DNA of 64,000 nt from contig NC_088679.1 in NCBI RefSeq assembly GCF_950023065.1, positions 51,460,001-51,524,000 on the forward strand, read 5' to 3'. Every line of letters begins with the position of its first letter. The stretch's first letter is position 1. This stretch comes from Planococcus citri. Taxonomy: Eukaryota > Arthropoda > Insecta > Hemiptera > Pseudococcidae. The notes under the pieces were generated by a model that had not been told where the DNA came from, searched no databases, and saw only the letters and a list, made by a program, of their open reading frames with translations. Both the position numbers and the translations under genes were made by a program. Shown here one piece after another: positions 38,720 through 53,400 of this stretch.

Positions 38720-41095
38720 TAAAAAAAGAACAGCTTACGCCGGTTTTTTGAAAAATTTGCCCTTCTCCCCCTCCTCTCCCTCCCTCCCTCTTGGTAAAAA
38801 TATTTTGGGTACTGGTATCAAAATCGAGCCTCAAAACCTCAAAATCTTACTTTAAAAATACCTATAGTTAAAATGTGGCCGAAAAGAGCATGATCTGAAA
38901 CCTCCATAACTGAAATTTCAGCTGCCCAATTTGATTTGTCGATTTTGGGCAAATTATTGAAAATTCAAAAAAATGTATAATCTCTTCAGTAAAAATAATG
39001 GAAATTATTCCTAAAGGCTAAAACTAATATCGACTCCTCCCTTGTTGAACGGAATTTCACCATTTACAGTTATTTTGGACTTGGATCTGGAGACTCCAGG
39101 GTAACGACTGATTTCTCCAGATTTTGAGCTGGATTCGAGGAGGACACCTAAAGGTTTTTTTTGACCAGCATTCTTCAGTTAAGTAGGGGTAACGGCCCTA
39201 TACTTTTACCCCCCCCCCCTAAGGACATATCTTGAAATTTCTTTTGATCTAATGAAGCTAGAGAAAAACTGAAAAGCGCATTGAAATCAGCAAACATTCG
39301 TTAACAAGATTCAGTGTTTGCCAAAAGTTTAATTTCATTAGGTTCGCCAAAAAAATATATTTTTTGCAAAAAAACGAGTTCGAAATTTTTTTACCCCCGT
39401 TCGCTATTTCGTTTACCCCCATTCGCTATTTTTTTGCCCCCCCCCCCCATTTTTGCTGTTTTCAATTGTAACAACATAATTCAACGTTTCTTAACAAAAT
39501 TATTAATTAACCACGCCAAAAAAGTTCCTTTCCGTTATCATCACTGTATTCATTGCTTAAAAGCATAATTGATAATAAAACTGAGACTTTATAAAGATTA
39601 TTTGAGCAAATTTTCAACAGAAAAATTCAATACACGTATTTTTGGGCTTTGAAATTCCTGGACCACCAGATGAACGCCTTGTTCCTCACAAGAAACAGAA
39701 CTATTTTTTGGAAATTTTTTGCGGATATAGGTGGTGAAAAATTGCTGTGAAAGTTCCTGCTCCAATTTTCTGTTTTCATGTTACTGCTATACTAAGGTCT
39801 TCAATTTGATACCCGTTTTCGTTTTGTTTGCCTTCATAGAAAACCTATATTAGAGGGGTATCAGTCATTTATTCAATTTTTTTGGTTGATTGTTTACATT
39901 GATGTAATCAACTGTAGCAAGTGTTTTTTGGACAATATTATTTACAAAAGTTCAGAGCCGTACATTCAAATACTTCCCCAAAAATGAATAAAATTTATAT
40001 CACGCCTTTAAACGGTCGTCAGCGAGCAAAAATTCTGAAAATTGAGGGAGTAAAAAAATTAGAGAACAAAAATTAATATGGATTTTCTATTTTTTTACCG
40101 GGTAAAAAAATAGAAAACTGGGCTTGAATCGTTCCCTATTTTTTTTACCTCCTTTGAAAATTTTTAGAAAACAATTTTGATGGAAAATAACTAGCTCATC
40201 TAATAGACCAGAGTGTGTAGAATTCAGCGATGTACCACGAACTCATTTTGGTGGGAATTAGCGCGTCCAATCCTTAAAATCAAAACATACTTTTTTAAAA
40301 TTTTGTTAAGAAAATCGACCAAAACTCACATCACATTTTTCAAAGTCTCCTGAACCATGAACATTGAATGGAATAATGGAAAATGCAGCTTTTCAAGGGC
40401 ACTGTGTTCCAAAAGAAGCACAAAACATGTTAATATGGTTTTCGAATCGATTCATGACTTTGGTGGCTTATTTTTCAGAAAATTCTTGGAGAGGTAAAAA
40501 AAAACTAGAGAGGGTAAAAAAAACTGGGCCGAAAGAATTATCAGAAATATTCTGGTCAAAAAAATTCACTTAAACTTGAGTGAAAATTGAACCAAATGTG
40601 GATAAACTCGTTAAATGGGTCCAGAATGAGCCACAAACTTAATTTCAAGCTGCTCAAATTAATTTCCACGGCTTCTGAATAAATTAAAAGATTTTGGAGG
40701 AATCGAAAATTGCGCTGTTGGCTTCAGAATGACTCGAATTCGTATAATCGTAAGTTGAGAATAAACCACACTTCCAGTTTTAGCTACCCAACTTGATTTT
40801 CGCGCCTTCTGGAGAAATTCGTAAAATTTTGGAGAGTTGAAAATCCCACTGGAGCCACTGGAGGCTCTATTAGAATGGCTCGAAATAAAGAAATTCGGGT
40901 TTGGGTGTTGGGTTAAGACGAAACAACGTCATTCTTGCAAATTAAAAAAAAATCCCCATGAACAAGGAACTTTTAGTTTTTCAATTTTTTTCCTAATAAA
41001 ATATTCACGCATTCTGGAGAAATTTGAAAATTCTGGAGAAATCTGAAAATTCTAGAAAAATCGAAAACCGAGCTGAGGCTGAAGGCTCTAGCATA
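38720..41095. repeat. Repeat-rich block with C tracts and ~120-150-bp degenerate tandem units
   Basis: Between about 40600 and 41090 a unit recurs with changes: CAGAATGAGCCACAAACTTA, a TTTCAAGCTGCTCAA or TTTAGCTACCCAA segment, then CCTTCTGGAGAAATTC and an AAAATTTTGGAG stretch. A related line (TTTCAGCTGCCCAATTTGAT) is at about 38920. Poly(C) runs lie at about 39210 and 39438, and GGGTAAAAAAA motifs at about 40100 and 40507. It is probably an old composite mobile element. No protein is recognisable. Confidence 0.45.
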
Positions 41096-44000
41096 GATCA
41101 TAGCCATAAATGGTGAAATTCAGAGTGAAATCAATAACTACAAAATAGATAGGTATACATAACAAAAAAATGAAAGCTTTGATCCTTACATTTATTTTTG
41201 ATTTTAAGAAAAATCAATAAAACAAAAACAAACATATCTTCAATTTTGGTACAATATTTTTAAATGGAGTGGAAAAGGATCGGAGGTAGGCATAGGAATT
41301 GAAATAGGTAATATTATGCATTTATGAACTAGGAAATTCTTTACGTTGACTCTTTCGAAATTTTACTTTTGGATTTTCAACTTTTTTCCCTTTAAATTGT
41401 GATTAAGTATATCTATGGATGACATCCTATCACTCCCTTTATTCAATTCATGGGGGTGGGGGAGAACGTAAAATTTTATTTTTATAATAAATTGGACTTA
41501 CTTCTTGGACACGTGAAAAGAGTGATTCAGGTACCATTACTACTAATTCAGTGGGATTGGGATAGTACAAAGTACATATTTATCGAAGAATCCAGAAGAC
41601 AGAAATTATCCATTTTTCGAATTTAGTATGACTAACTGAATACTTGTTAAAAGAGTGCATAATGAATACAAAGTTTCACAAAATACGACTCATTCAGAGT
41701 ACCTACCTATCTACATATAATATTTTGATTACGAGCCAAAAAAGATCTCCACACGCGAAGTACCTGCGCATCATGTACCTAAGTCCTATGCATATTAAAG
41801 GAAAAAAGTTCCAGTAGCCAAAAAAAAAAGGTGTTCAACTCATAGATATGTAAATATTTTGAACGTGCAATAATTATAATATACGATGATTAAGAGAACA
41901 GGTTTTGCGGTCTATTTTATAAAGAGAACGCGATGAATTAAACGTTCTCGGAATTACGGTAATTCATTATATTATTTTCATCAGTTCGGATGCAGAAACG
42001 GAGAATTTTTCGTCGGATATTTTTCAAAGGTAAATTGCATCTAGGTAGCGGATTAATTACGCGCGCATTCGTCATGCGAGTCTACAACAGACTACATCAC
42101 AGTGAACCTATCCTACTATAGGTAGAGGTAAGTACATGCATTCTGTAATGAATGTAGCTGTGTACTCTGAGGAAAGTAATTTTCTCGATACACAGCCAAC
42201 CAATTAACATATACTTTAGTAAAATTGGCTAACCAGCCAGGCTGCATGTTATTGGTAAAAGTACCAAGATCAAGCAACACATTGACGAGTACATAATGCA
42301 TGACGAGAAGACGTTCCAAGAAATTTCACGTTTACGCTAAAATAACGACTCGATTGAGATTTAATTTGTGTAGAATTTACGCGTATTGGAATTAGAAATT
42401 TTCTGTATTGATGAAATTAATCTCGGTTCGCATTTTCAATAAGTAAACGTAGACGGCGGTGATTTTAAAAATACGAGTGCTAACAAATGGGTATGGATAT
42501 CTGCATAATACAAAGTACGAATACCTTACCTAGCTACCTGAGGTACCAGGTACCTCGTGCCCGTATTGTAAAACAACGCAGATATCTCATTTGTCATTGC
42601 GATGATTATCGTATTATGAGATGAGCAAAACCTGTTTCGTCATCGTATATCTACTCTACGAACGATCCGAACGTTTTTTTAAATCCAACATGACAAGTTG
42701 ATCGTTTTCAATTGTTAAATTTAAAACGAATTGCGCGATTTGACGTACAGCAGGAACATCTAAATTGATGATGAATTGATTGGATCATTGATGGATTATC
42801 CATTGTGTATCATCTTCTGTTACAAGCACGAGAAAGTAAATACTTATATCTACGTAATTCTACAGCATAGTAAAGAGTAAAGAGCAGGGATAGTAGGTAC
42901 TTGGGCCCCCAATTACGAATTTTCCTTTAGTTTCTTCAAATTGAAATGAAATGTGAACCGTTTTATGGCAGCATAGCTAATGACAGAGTTTTATTTTTTT
43001 TTTTGTGCAAATCGTGATAAGCTGAGACATACTCGTACCTACTTAAAATAAAATGCTTAATTAAAATTTATAACACCCGTAGGAAATTCAGTATGACACA
43101 TCGTGAATGATGGAAGGTTTTCCCAATTCTCGGAATCATCGTGTAATTTTTTTTTGCAATTTATTCATCAACATAGGTACCTACACGCTTTATTGTGGTA
43201 ATATTTTTCTTTCCTCTCTCTCCTAGCTAGTAGGTACCCCTCCAATAAAATTAAGAATTTTACAAAGAAAACAAAACTACGTAGAAGATGGAATTGAATT
43301 ATCACAAATGAATACCTAATCAATCATTTATTATATTCACGATGACGAATTATCATCATCTTCTCATTTGCACAGGGAAAATCGTCTGTTTCGAATGTAA
43401 TTTGAAAACATTGATCGAGTAACGTCGTAAAGAAATAACGGTCGATTGTTTTGATCAATAAACCACATAACTCGAGGGCAGACTGGCAGACACGTATATC
43501 TTGAAGCAAATCATAATTCGCGAAAGTTCACGATTAACGATCATCATCAACATCATTCGATTAATGAGATGAAAACAGTGATGTGTAAAATTAGTTTACA
43601 AATTTATCATTCTTTAATAAAGCGTTGAAATTTTTAATTACTCGTCAGGATGGTTAATCGGACAATTTAGGATGTGCTTATTGGTTGCGTCGTCCCGTCG
43701 TCTGATGTAAACTGAACGATGGAAAAATACGAGGAAAAGTTCTTAGTTCGCATATGGTATTTACGATATGTTCTAGATCTAGAAGCAGGAAACGTTATCC
43801 CGACTAAATTTTGCAATTAAGTTAAATCTGGTGTAAATTTAGACATCAACTTGGACCAAATTTTTTATTCATTGATTCGCTTAACTTTTGATTAATCTTG
43901 ACATAATCTTTTTTTCTTGAAAAGTCAGATCGTGATGACTAACCAGGTATCTAATTGAATAAGTGCCATTCGTAGGCATACGTATACTGCATACTTGGCC

Positions 44001-44473
44001 TGGTACTTAATAATAAGGTTTTCATCGATCTGTATCATTTTGCCGGTTCATTTACGTTTTCGTTGAAGCATTAAAAATTGAACAATAAAAATATTTATAT
44101 GAGCGTATTAAAAACAACAACAGAAACAATTAATAAAGATCCTTCTAGAATTAAGATTCCTATATCATAGAAACCCCAGTAATTTCGAATACCACCTTTT
44201 TTTATGTATTTAAAAAATATGTAACCGATCATAGCAAAAACAAAAGTAAAAGTGAACAGATTTTCTTCATTGTCTATTTTAATACCTAGCTAGATATATG
44301 AAATGCATTATTCCCCCTTTCGTTTTCCTTGCATATACCTACCTCACCTACCTATACATGTATGATCTAGGTATACCTGTAGTTATACTCTTGAATACTT
44401 CAATGCTTATTACTTTTAAATACAAATATGATGGTTCAACTCTTATCTTATTATATTTTTCATTTGTTGACAG
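41096..44473. other. Sequence upstream of the first certain fasciclin exon
   Basis: No coding block recognised. If the candidate signal-peptide exon near 30586 is real, this is part of intron 1. The stretch directly before 44474 (TTATATTTTTCATTTGTTGACAG without its first T) is a strong polypyrimidine tract and acceptor. Confidence 0.4.
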
Positions 44474-47400
44474 ATTCAGGGATTTAGTACCATACGCCAG
44501 TGAAAATGTCGAAACAACTGATGATTCAGACGCCAAAGATCCCCTGAATTTGAGTAAGTACTCTATCTTTTACCTTCCTGTCTGTCTAGTATCATCTGTA
44601 TGTTTTGGAATATGTAATTGATGCGGGTTCATTTTAGATATGGATCGAATAAGGTTACTTTATGCTATCGCGTGCTATAAAAACCCTTTATTGCATGCAT
44701 TTATCTAGGTACTCAGCTTTTATGTGCAATGCAATATGCATGTAGGTGTTTTAATTCATTCCCGGAGAAAACATACCTACGAGCATGTTGGGCTATTGTT
44801 GATATAAAAAATTCGTGTCAGAGAGCAGTTTCCTGAATTTATTCAAATTTGTTGATAATAATTATGTGAAGATGGTAAATTATAAAAAATTCTCACCATC
44901 ATGTAAAAAATTCTAGGCGAGTTTAAATGATGTGAGTGATTGGGAGAGTGGATTCGACTCGAGTACAAAATCGGTACCTGGTACCTATGGCATCCGACTC
45001 TAGGTTCAATTTTTGCGGGGTAATTCTGTTCAAAAATATCAATTTCTCATCAAATGGGATTTTAACCAATTTGGAAAACTCAGAAATTTTCCAAGAGTGG
45101 AGACGACTTTGGGATCCACAAGGGTTGGTTCGATAGATGAAATTTAAACATTTTTGTGTATTCTTTATAATTGTGAGCTCCGCGTCCCTGTCGTTTTTGG
45201 AAATATGAGGGGTCCTAACACATAGAAAAATAGGTGTGCTTTGTTGTGACACTGTTTACCAGAAATTGTGAGATTTTGGATAAAATTTGAAGAAAAAAAA
45301 TTAAGCTACTACAAAGCATGTATACTAATGGACATTTTAGAGCGAAAAAAATTGCTAAATTTTCGGATTCCATTCGAAATTACATCATTTTTATTTTTTA
45401 AAAATCTGTACATATTTCTCCGTGTAGGCAAGTTTTTTTCCATGAACCATAAGATAGAAAATGAAATTCTCGAAGAAAAAACTTACAGGGCCCTAAAAAA
45501 AATTAGCTAGTGATTACGTTTGAAGCCATGATCTGCTACTTGGACTTTTTTGCTCTTACATTTTTTCCTCCAGGAGCTGGGATTTACTCTGCACGCAGCC
45601 CTGGTCAGGGATAACATGAGTTGTGCGTGAGTATACACTATACAGGGTGTTCCAGGAATCGTCTGCCAAAATTCAACTGTAGATAGTACTCGAGGAGACG
45701 AACAAAAAATGTTATTATGACTGGTTGCCTATCTTGTGAATTGAAGGAGCCACATGCTTTGCAAAACTCGAAATTTACCAATTTTTAAAAAAATCATCAA
45801 GATTTAGGAAATGTTTGAATCATCCAAATAATGCTCATAACCCATAGTACTCGAGTAGACGAACAAAAAATATGCTTATGACAGATTGCCTATCTTCAAA
45901 ATTGAAGGGGCAAACTCGATTTAAAATTTCCAAATTTTCCGTGCCCTAATTTTTGAAAATTTCGAATTTTCAAATTGTGTTAGTCCCTACAATTTTGAAG
46001 ATAGGCAATCTGTCATAATAACTTTTTTTGTTCGTCCACTCAAATACTCGTACCATGAGTTGGTGGAGTCACTTAAATGATCCAAACATTTCCTCATTTA
46101 TGGGAAATTTGTCAAAATTGGTGCATTTTTGACAAAAAATTGTGTAACTTCTTCAACTCAAAGATAGTAAGAAATTGTTTGCATCATTGAAATGATTTCA
46201 GTAACCCATAGTGCTCAATTGGACGAACAAAAAATGTTATTATAACACATTGCCTATCTTCAAAATTGAAAACACAAAATACAATTTGAAAATTTGAATT
46301 TGAAGCATCCCAAATTAGGAAATTTTAAATCAAGTTTGCACCTTCAATTTTGAAGATAGGCAATCTGTCATACGAATATTTTTTGTTCATCTACTCGAGT
46401 ACTATGGGTTATGGGCATCATTTGAATGATTCAAACATTTCCTTAATCTTGATGATTTTTTCAAAATTAGTAAATTTCGAGTTTTGCGAAGCACGTGGAT
46501 CCTTCAATTCACAAGATAGGCAACCAGTCATAATAACGTTTTTTATTCGTCTCCTCGAGTAGGTAGGTAGTTAGGTACTTATCTACAGTTGAATTTTGGT
46601 AGACGATTCTCGGAACACCTTGTATAGGTAGATAATGTGTTTCATGAGAAATGAAGAACATTTTCAAATGTAGGTTGAATTTCAATTTCTCAGGTTTTTT
46701 GAATTAACCTTCCGAAAATTTATGACAATTTTGATAAGTTCTGTTCATTATGATTCAAAATGTATATGAGCTTGTGTGCTTTTCCCTTGATGAAATTTTT
46801 CTAGGGAGTGAGAGTGAGGAATTTTAACCAGTGTTTGAAAGGGTAAAGAGAAAAGTCTTCGATGATTGAAATTTCTTTGGCGGAACGAAAAAAAAATCTT
46901 GCTCGATAAGTGTATTTTATTAATTTCGCAAGATTACCGAAAAAGAAATAAAACAGATCGCAAAATATACACAAATTTCGTAGTACTCGTAGATGTAGAT
47001 GTTATTTTTCATTTTATTTTTTGCCAACGACGAACATTTTAAAATGTATGTGTTGAACTGCAATGTTTATATTATTTTTGTAAGTCTTGCAAAATGTTAT
47101 GGTACATAGGAAGAACTGCTTACGTTCGAAGGGCGTGTTGCCAATGCTAGTGAAAATATTCCTAGATGAGTGTAGTTGGTAGAGGTACCTCTACCTACCT
47201 TACTTAGCTACCCAGACCTACCGCGTAGGTAATAGTCGTATGGGTTAAATTTCGCATAAAATTTGCCTACCATTGCTCGAGGCTTGTCATAAAAAATGAT
47301 GAAGGGAAAAAATGGAACGAACTCGTTAAATGTGTTGAAGTTCATTCGGATATTACTTAGGTAGGTACTGAAAATGAAGAAGGCTTGTTTTTTGTCTAGT

Positions 47401-50400
47401 CTTTTAATACAACATGTTGTGTATAGATGTTTGAATTTGCTTCCAGGTGCGAGTTTGTATAGTGAGGTACCTATAGTAAATACTTACTTTCCGGTGTATA
47501 TTCCATTCATATATTTAAGACTATGACGATTTACTGCGCGTCGTGTTTTCTAATTAATGTGTGCAATGTACATATAGTACGATACGAACTACGTATGATA
47601 CCAGTACTGTACGTTTAGGTAGGTACACCTTTTTGCATAAGCTTGCTGGTCACGTTTTTGAAAGTCTGTGTGCTTTGTGGGTAATATTTGAGATGAACTA
47701 TGTAGCATACCTAGAACTTATAGATTAAGGTTTTGTTCTCGAACCTCGATGGTGTAAAATTTCCATACCCTGTACGTTTTTGTATGAGTGAGTGGAAGTT
47801 CACGTGACCATAAATATTATTGCTAGCTGTTGTATTGTTGGTATAATTTGCAAATCCATCGTTCTATTGCCATCGACCATCGATAAACAAATTCCTGGTA
47901 ATTTTATCGATTCGTTGAAGTAAAATTCAATTCTCGCATGTACTCGTACCTATATGTACATCAAATTCAGGTTTCTTTCCTCTATACCTATCTTCTCTTC
48001 AAATACCTGGTAGTATAAGTCTACGCCTATCTAATATACCCTGTTAAATTTTAGATGAATCAGATTCATTAATAATTCTGAAATTGCGGCGACATCGACT
48101 ACACAATTTTCAGCTGCAAACGAGCGGTAACACCGTAACCTATTTTTGTCGATTGTTTGGTCACTTGTTCATCATAGTATTGTAAACGGAAACGGCCACA
48201 AATGAGTCAATTGTGGAATATATGAAAATTATGGATTGTCATTTAGAGTACCTATACACATATGTACATGTTCGAATGATAATTATATGTTGGTTTACCT
48301 GGCCGGCGACCGGATACAACTAACGCGGTGTGATTAAGATGGAAAAAACGCGTATTTTCAGAATTTTCTTTTCAAATTTCTAGTTTTACTGCACCGTTAA
48401 CTTGTGTGCAGCTTTATCTAGACATGTTCAATGATGAGTAATCCTATACCCGTGCTTATAAATATTGCTCAGAGAACAAAAACTGGTATTCTTGGAGAAA
48501 ATTTATGTTTGTTTATTTTCTATTGAAATTTGTTTGTTGTCTATGGACTGGGTTGGTTTGCATATTTTTAATTTTCAGGTGTGCGTGTGAATGGTCTTTA
48601 GGAAAACCTAAACAGACGATGAAGTTAGAACTTTTATTAGTTAGGTTAGGTTAGGTTAAATAGTTTCAGGAAATTATGGCGAATCAAATTCTAATTCTTG
48701 AATTTATTTTATTATGTGCCAAGTAGGTACTTACCTACATAATAATGTAAATCTACAGAATCTACTACATTTATGTACATACTACCTATAGTAATTTAGA
48801 TACCTACTCGTATTAGTGCTAATTTCGTGATTTTTTTCATTGCAGGTTTCCTACCAATTGTCTTGCGAGGATTTGGTTTACCAGCTGATGGTGGATGGTC
48901 GGCTCTGAAACAGTTTGCGAAGGAACCATGGTGGAGAGGGTAGGTGTATTGATCAATTTAAAATAAAATTTGTAAATTGCTAATAGGTACCTACCTATTT
49001 ACTTAAGCTAGATTATTATTTTTAAAAAATAATGGATAGAGATTGAGCCGAATTGTAAAACAAAAATCATTTCTCGAAACAAAAATTTCCGAACAAAAAA
49101 CTTTCTGGGTAGAGGAAATTGGGAATTATTCCTTGAAAATGGGATTTAAGGTAGTTAGTGATGGAAACATCAGTGCTATACAATTTTTTTCATGAATCAT
49201 AGTTTCTCACTCGGATATGCAGATTCATTTCGATTACTAATACTATACATAGGTACATATGTTAGCATCACTCTCGAGATACTTTCTCGGAAGTATTTTG
49301 GAAAGTTAGAGGGCACAATGTTGAAATAAACTTGTGTGATGTACCACCTCCCTTTTACCTAATGGATTACTAGTGTCGTCAGAATAAAGACTCTCGAGTA
49401 CTTATAATTAATAGCAGGTACATGGTTTTTGTACCTATACCTACCTATGCTGACTACTGAGTCACCAAACATACAAAACGATTCAGTGCGGTCAATGAAT
49501 GGTGATTTATGTAGTTTTACTAGTACAGTGATACTTAGTATGTGGGTATATATAAACTCTTACCCGCACTTATCTATAATTTTGTCAAGTAGGTACTCAT
49601 AAGTCTAAAATGTAAAATGTAACTGCACTTGTACTAACTACTAGGGGGCTCCGCCCCCTGGCCGCTTCGCGGCCTCACCCCCGTACTCATTCCTCGGGCT
49701 TCGCCCTCGGAACTCGCTCTTGGGGGCTGCGCCCACAAACCCCCCATCGCTCTCCCTTTTCTCTCTTAGAGCTCGCTTTTTCAAGGTTGCCCCCAAGTCC
49801 CTTTCCTTACAACAAACTATATTATATTACTAAGCAAAATGAGTAATTGAAAAGGGCTGAGAAGTATAAGTTGGATTTTTTGTTTACTATTATTTTGATG
49901 ATAAATAAAATGCTTAGCAAATTGGAAATATTCGGCTGAGAAATTAAAGTTCAAAGTTATGATTGTTCAAAATAATGCTTTTTTGATTTTTAATTTTTCA
50001 TGCTTAAACTAAAAAATTTTGAATTACAAATGTTTTATAACATATCTACACGTCATAAGGAATATTTTGAAAAAAAAAAATGAGCAAAATCGGTTCAGTT
50101 TTCATAAATTTAGAGGAGGGGGCCCAAAAATTAGTTTTTGGGCCATTTCTCCCTCTGTATGGGACCAAATTGGTTCAAATTTTGGAATTCGGTTTAAAAC
50201 GCAATTTGGAAAAAAGTGTATTTCCAAAATTTTTTTATGTTGATTTTAGCCCCCTTTCTCCGAAATTTGAGGCCCTTAAAATCAAAATTGGGCCTTCGCT
50301 ATAGTTTTCGCATCAAGTACTCGTCGAGGGCTTTCTTTTAAAAAAAAAATCAGCTTCCTAGGTGTAATGGGGGCCGAATGAGAGCCTGGTGAACTTTTTT

Positions 50401-53400
50401 TGCTTGTAGCTTTATACTATAGATACTGATACATAGATGTAATTTGGTCACCCAGATCATATTTTCTTTTTAGACTAGAGCAATTAGCAAACACTTGCGG
50501 TTTTTGCATGATAGCTCGAAATTGTTACGCTTGTCGTTCTATAAGAAGAATTTACCGGCGCTCTCTTTGTCCTCCTGCGACTGATTTCGAACAGATTTAT
50601 AGTATGTAGTTACCAAAAATAAATCTCGTGTGGGAAATGAAGTCGACCTTGAGTTGGCAAAAAATACAAAAGATGAAAAGATTTTATTTTTTTCTCATTT
50701 AAGTCGCAATTCATATACCTACCTGCCGATTTACTAAGAAACATTCGGTTATGGCTAATTAAGTTCCAAGTTTTTGATTTCTAACAAGCTCCATGAATAA
50801 ATAAGCAGTTTGGCGGGAATATGCGGAACATTTAGCGTTTTTATCGATCAGATTGAATTGTAAAATTATTTTTTGATCGACCTAAATTATGTGACGGGCG
50901 TTGTGAAAAATAAAATGATTATTGATAAGATTTAATGGGTTAGTGGATTATGTAATCAGACGAATCATGAACATTGAGTGAATTTCGTGTCAAAAACAAT
51001 TTTCTATTTCTGTGGAGCACATTCTATAGTTCAAATTTAATTTAGCATTAAAAACGATTGTAGGTATGTATAGTGAATAAACACTTCTTTTTTTTGGAAC
51101 CACAAACAATTTTTTTAACACGAATTTGAACGATTTACAGGAAGAATTATGCAATTTAGAGTAAGATTAAGAAGAAGGATAGGGGAAGAAAAGGCTCAGT
51201 TCGCTCTTTTGCTAGCAAATTAGACTTCAATTAGAAAAATTTCTATTAGCCTACGGTTGAACAATTTTGAAAATTGCATTTTTTTTCGAAAAGGACAGTC
51301 GCAGAGAATTTTAGGTACTATAGGTACATTACGGTGGTTTGCAAAAAAAGTCGGAGAATTCTGACCGAATCCAGTGGAGACCTTTATTTTGAGTTTAAAG
51401 TCACTCAGAAAGTTTTTTAGCTTTGGGGTGCCTCTGTAGAGGAGATATGGGTACCTAGTCATAGAGGGGACATTTTCATAAAAATCGCGTTTTTTTCGTT
51501 CTAACCTATGCCCAAACTGTTTTGAGATAAATGGTCCTGTTTTTGATCTTGGCCATTATCGTCAAATTTTGGACCACTGTTAGGGTTCTACTGAGTGTTT
51601 GAAAAATTATTAAATTGCTTATTTTTGGATAAATTCTTGTTTTGAGAGTTTTTTCTTCGCAAATATTTCGCATCAAATAATTAATCCAAAACAACGATAG
51701 ATATTCATTTCTAAAGCTGGGAAAAGGGGAAGTATTCTGGAATACAGTGGTGCCAATTTTTTGATCATTGCCAATTTCAAAATACCTACCGAAAAAAATT
51801 GGAAATTTTTTGAAATTGATAATGCTTGATAACCAAAAAATTGGCATCACTGCGTTCTAGACTATACTTTCTTCGTTTCAGAAATTGTATTATCTTTCCA
51901 GGTTTCAACGTATAGTTAGTGCGAAATATTCGGAAAGAAAAAATTTTCAAAACACAAACTTTCCTAAAAGTAAACAATTTCCAAAAATGGTCTAGGTCGA
52001 TATACGGAATCTCAAATACAATAATACTTACTTAATCTTTTAGAACTGCGCCATTTTTCCCAAAGCAGCTGAACATATTCACATAAATTTGAGGAAGTTT
52101 CAATTTTAATTTGAAAATCAAGGTTGCATGTGACAATTTTCTTATTCACCTATCCCAAAAATGATAATCTTTCAATTTTTTTGGGAGATAGGTATTGTAT
52201 TTTCTGATGGAATTAATCAAAGATGAATACCTATGTATCTATATTTTTAAAAAATGAACTGTAAACATTTTTCCTACACACTATAGGTATAATTCGAAAC
52301 AAACCTTCAAATAGGTAGGTAACGAATACACTCGTAATAAATCACTCGATGCTGGGTATTGCGGTTTTTTGTATACCTTTACCTATCTACAGCTGCTACA
52401 GTTAGAACTTCGTTATCATAATTTATATGTTTGTCAAACCTTACAAACCTTGACCATTTTCAAAATTTATCCTCAATTTCAGTTTCATTATTTACAATAC
52501 CTACCTACAAGAATTGTTTAATAGCCTTCGCAACATCTGAACAGCTCAATTTACACAAAAAGATATTTGATATTGTACTTTTTTGTTGTTTTAATGTCGA
52601 TTTTGCCATCATTGCGGTACAGTAGATACTTCAAACAATTTTTTTTTGCAAAACTGTTGGCAGGTATTTTCACATCGGAATGTTGTTGTGGAAATTACGC
52701 TTACTTACGCTTCTCCGGGTTGTCCTCTTTTACCGTACCGTATCACAATCCAACAATTACTCAATTCAATTAAACATGACGATTACGATTAGTCGATTAA
52801 TATAATAACATTAAACGCTTTGTAAATGAATACTTACTCAGGGCATTTATTGTGGAACGAATCGTATATTTATTTCCGTTTTATCGCGTAATAAAAATTA
52901 TATTTGAAGAACTGCAATTTTCTCGAATTAATTGTAAAACGATATTTTTTTTTAAAAATGAAGAATCAATTCATGTTTTTACATGGCATAATGGATATAT
53001 TTTTGATTAATTTTGATGGCATATACTTACTTTTATTTATTGCTGCTCCTTATACGTACGTTCTGTAGTTTATTAGTTTACGATTGATTGATATTCATAA
53101 ATTAAATGGGATTCGTGAGAAACGAGAAGAAGTGAATTTAGTGTGAATCCTTTCGTACCTGGACGGAAATTTTTGGGAATAAGGTGCTAGTTCCTATACC
53201 TATAAGTTGCCTATGTGAGCGTGTGGTGAATAATCGTACGCAAAACTGATCATTGTGATCTTTTTCCAATCAGCTTGCGACTAGGTCTAATGGTCTATTT
53301 ATACAGGGTGTTAAATGAATCGTGGGCAATAATTTCACAATAGATGCAACTCGAGTAGACAAACAAAAAACGTTATTATGATAAGTTGCCTATCTTGTAA

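Larger units (their letters stand above)
44474..48939 (+). other. mfas: Fasciclin gene: first two certain exons (linker before the EMI-like module)
   Basis: Exons 44474-44553 and 48846-48939 encode an acidic stretch (ASENVETTDDSDAKDPLNL) and then FLPIVLRGFGLPADGGW and AKEPWWRG, which leads into ANVC. A Trp-Trp-x-Gly step before the first Cys resembles the G-P-N-V-C start of TGFBI/periostin EMI modules. The 4.3-kb intron between them holds a foldback element and the TTAGG run. The following 6.2-kb intron holds the GC-rich hairpin cluster, dispersed repeat copy B and a second foldback. Confidence 0.85.

Noticed and set aside
44298..44473. Hydrophobic open frame running directly into the first certain fasciclin exon, as a possible N-terminus
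   Set aside because: It would be an unspliced start with two Met-led hydrophobic stretches (MKCIIPPFVFLAYTY..., MLITFKYK...). A strong polypyrimidine tract and acceptor (TTGACAG) sit exactly at the exon boundary, and the text before it does not look like conserved coding sequence. It is not fully excluded.
50019..50304. Two overlapping 74-codon open frames
   Set aside because: They overlap in different frames within the repeat element that begins with the GC hairpins, and neither has a domain.
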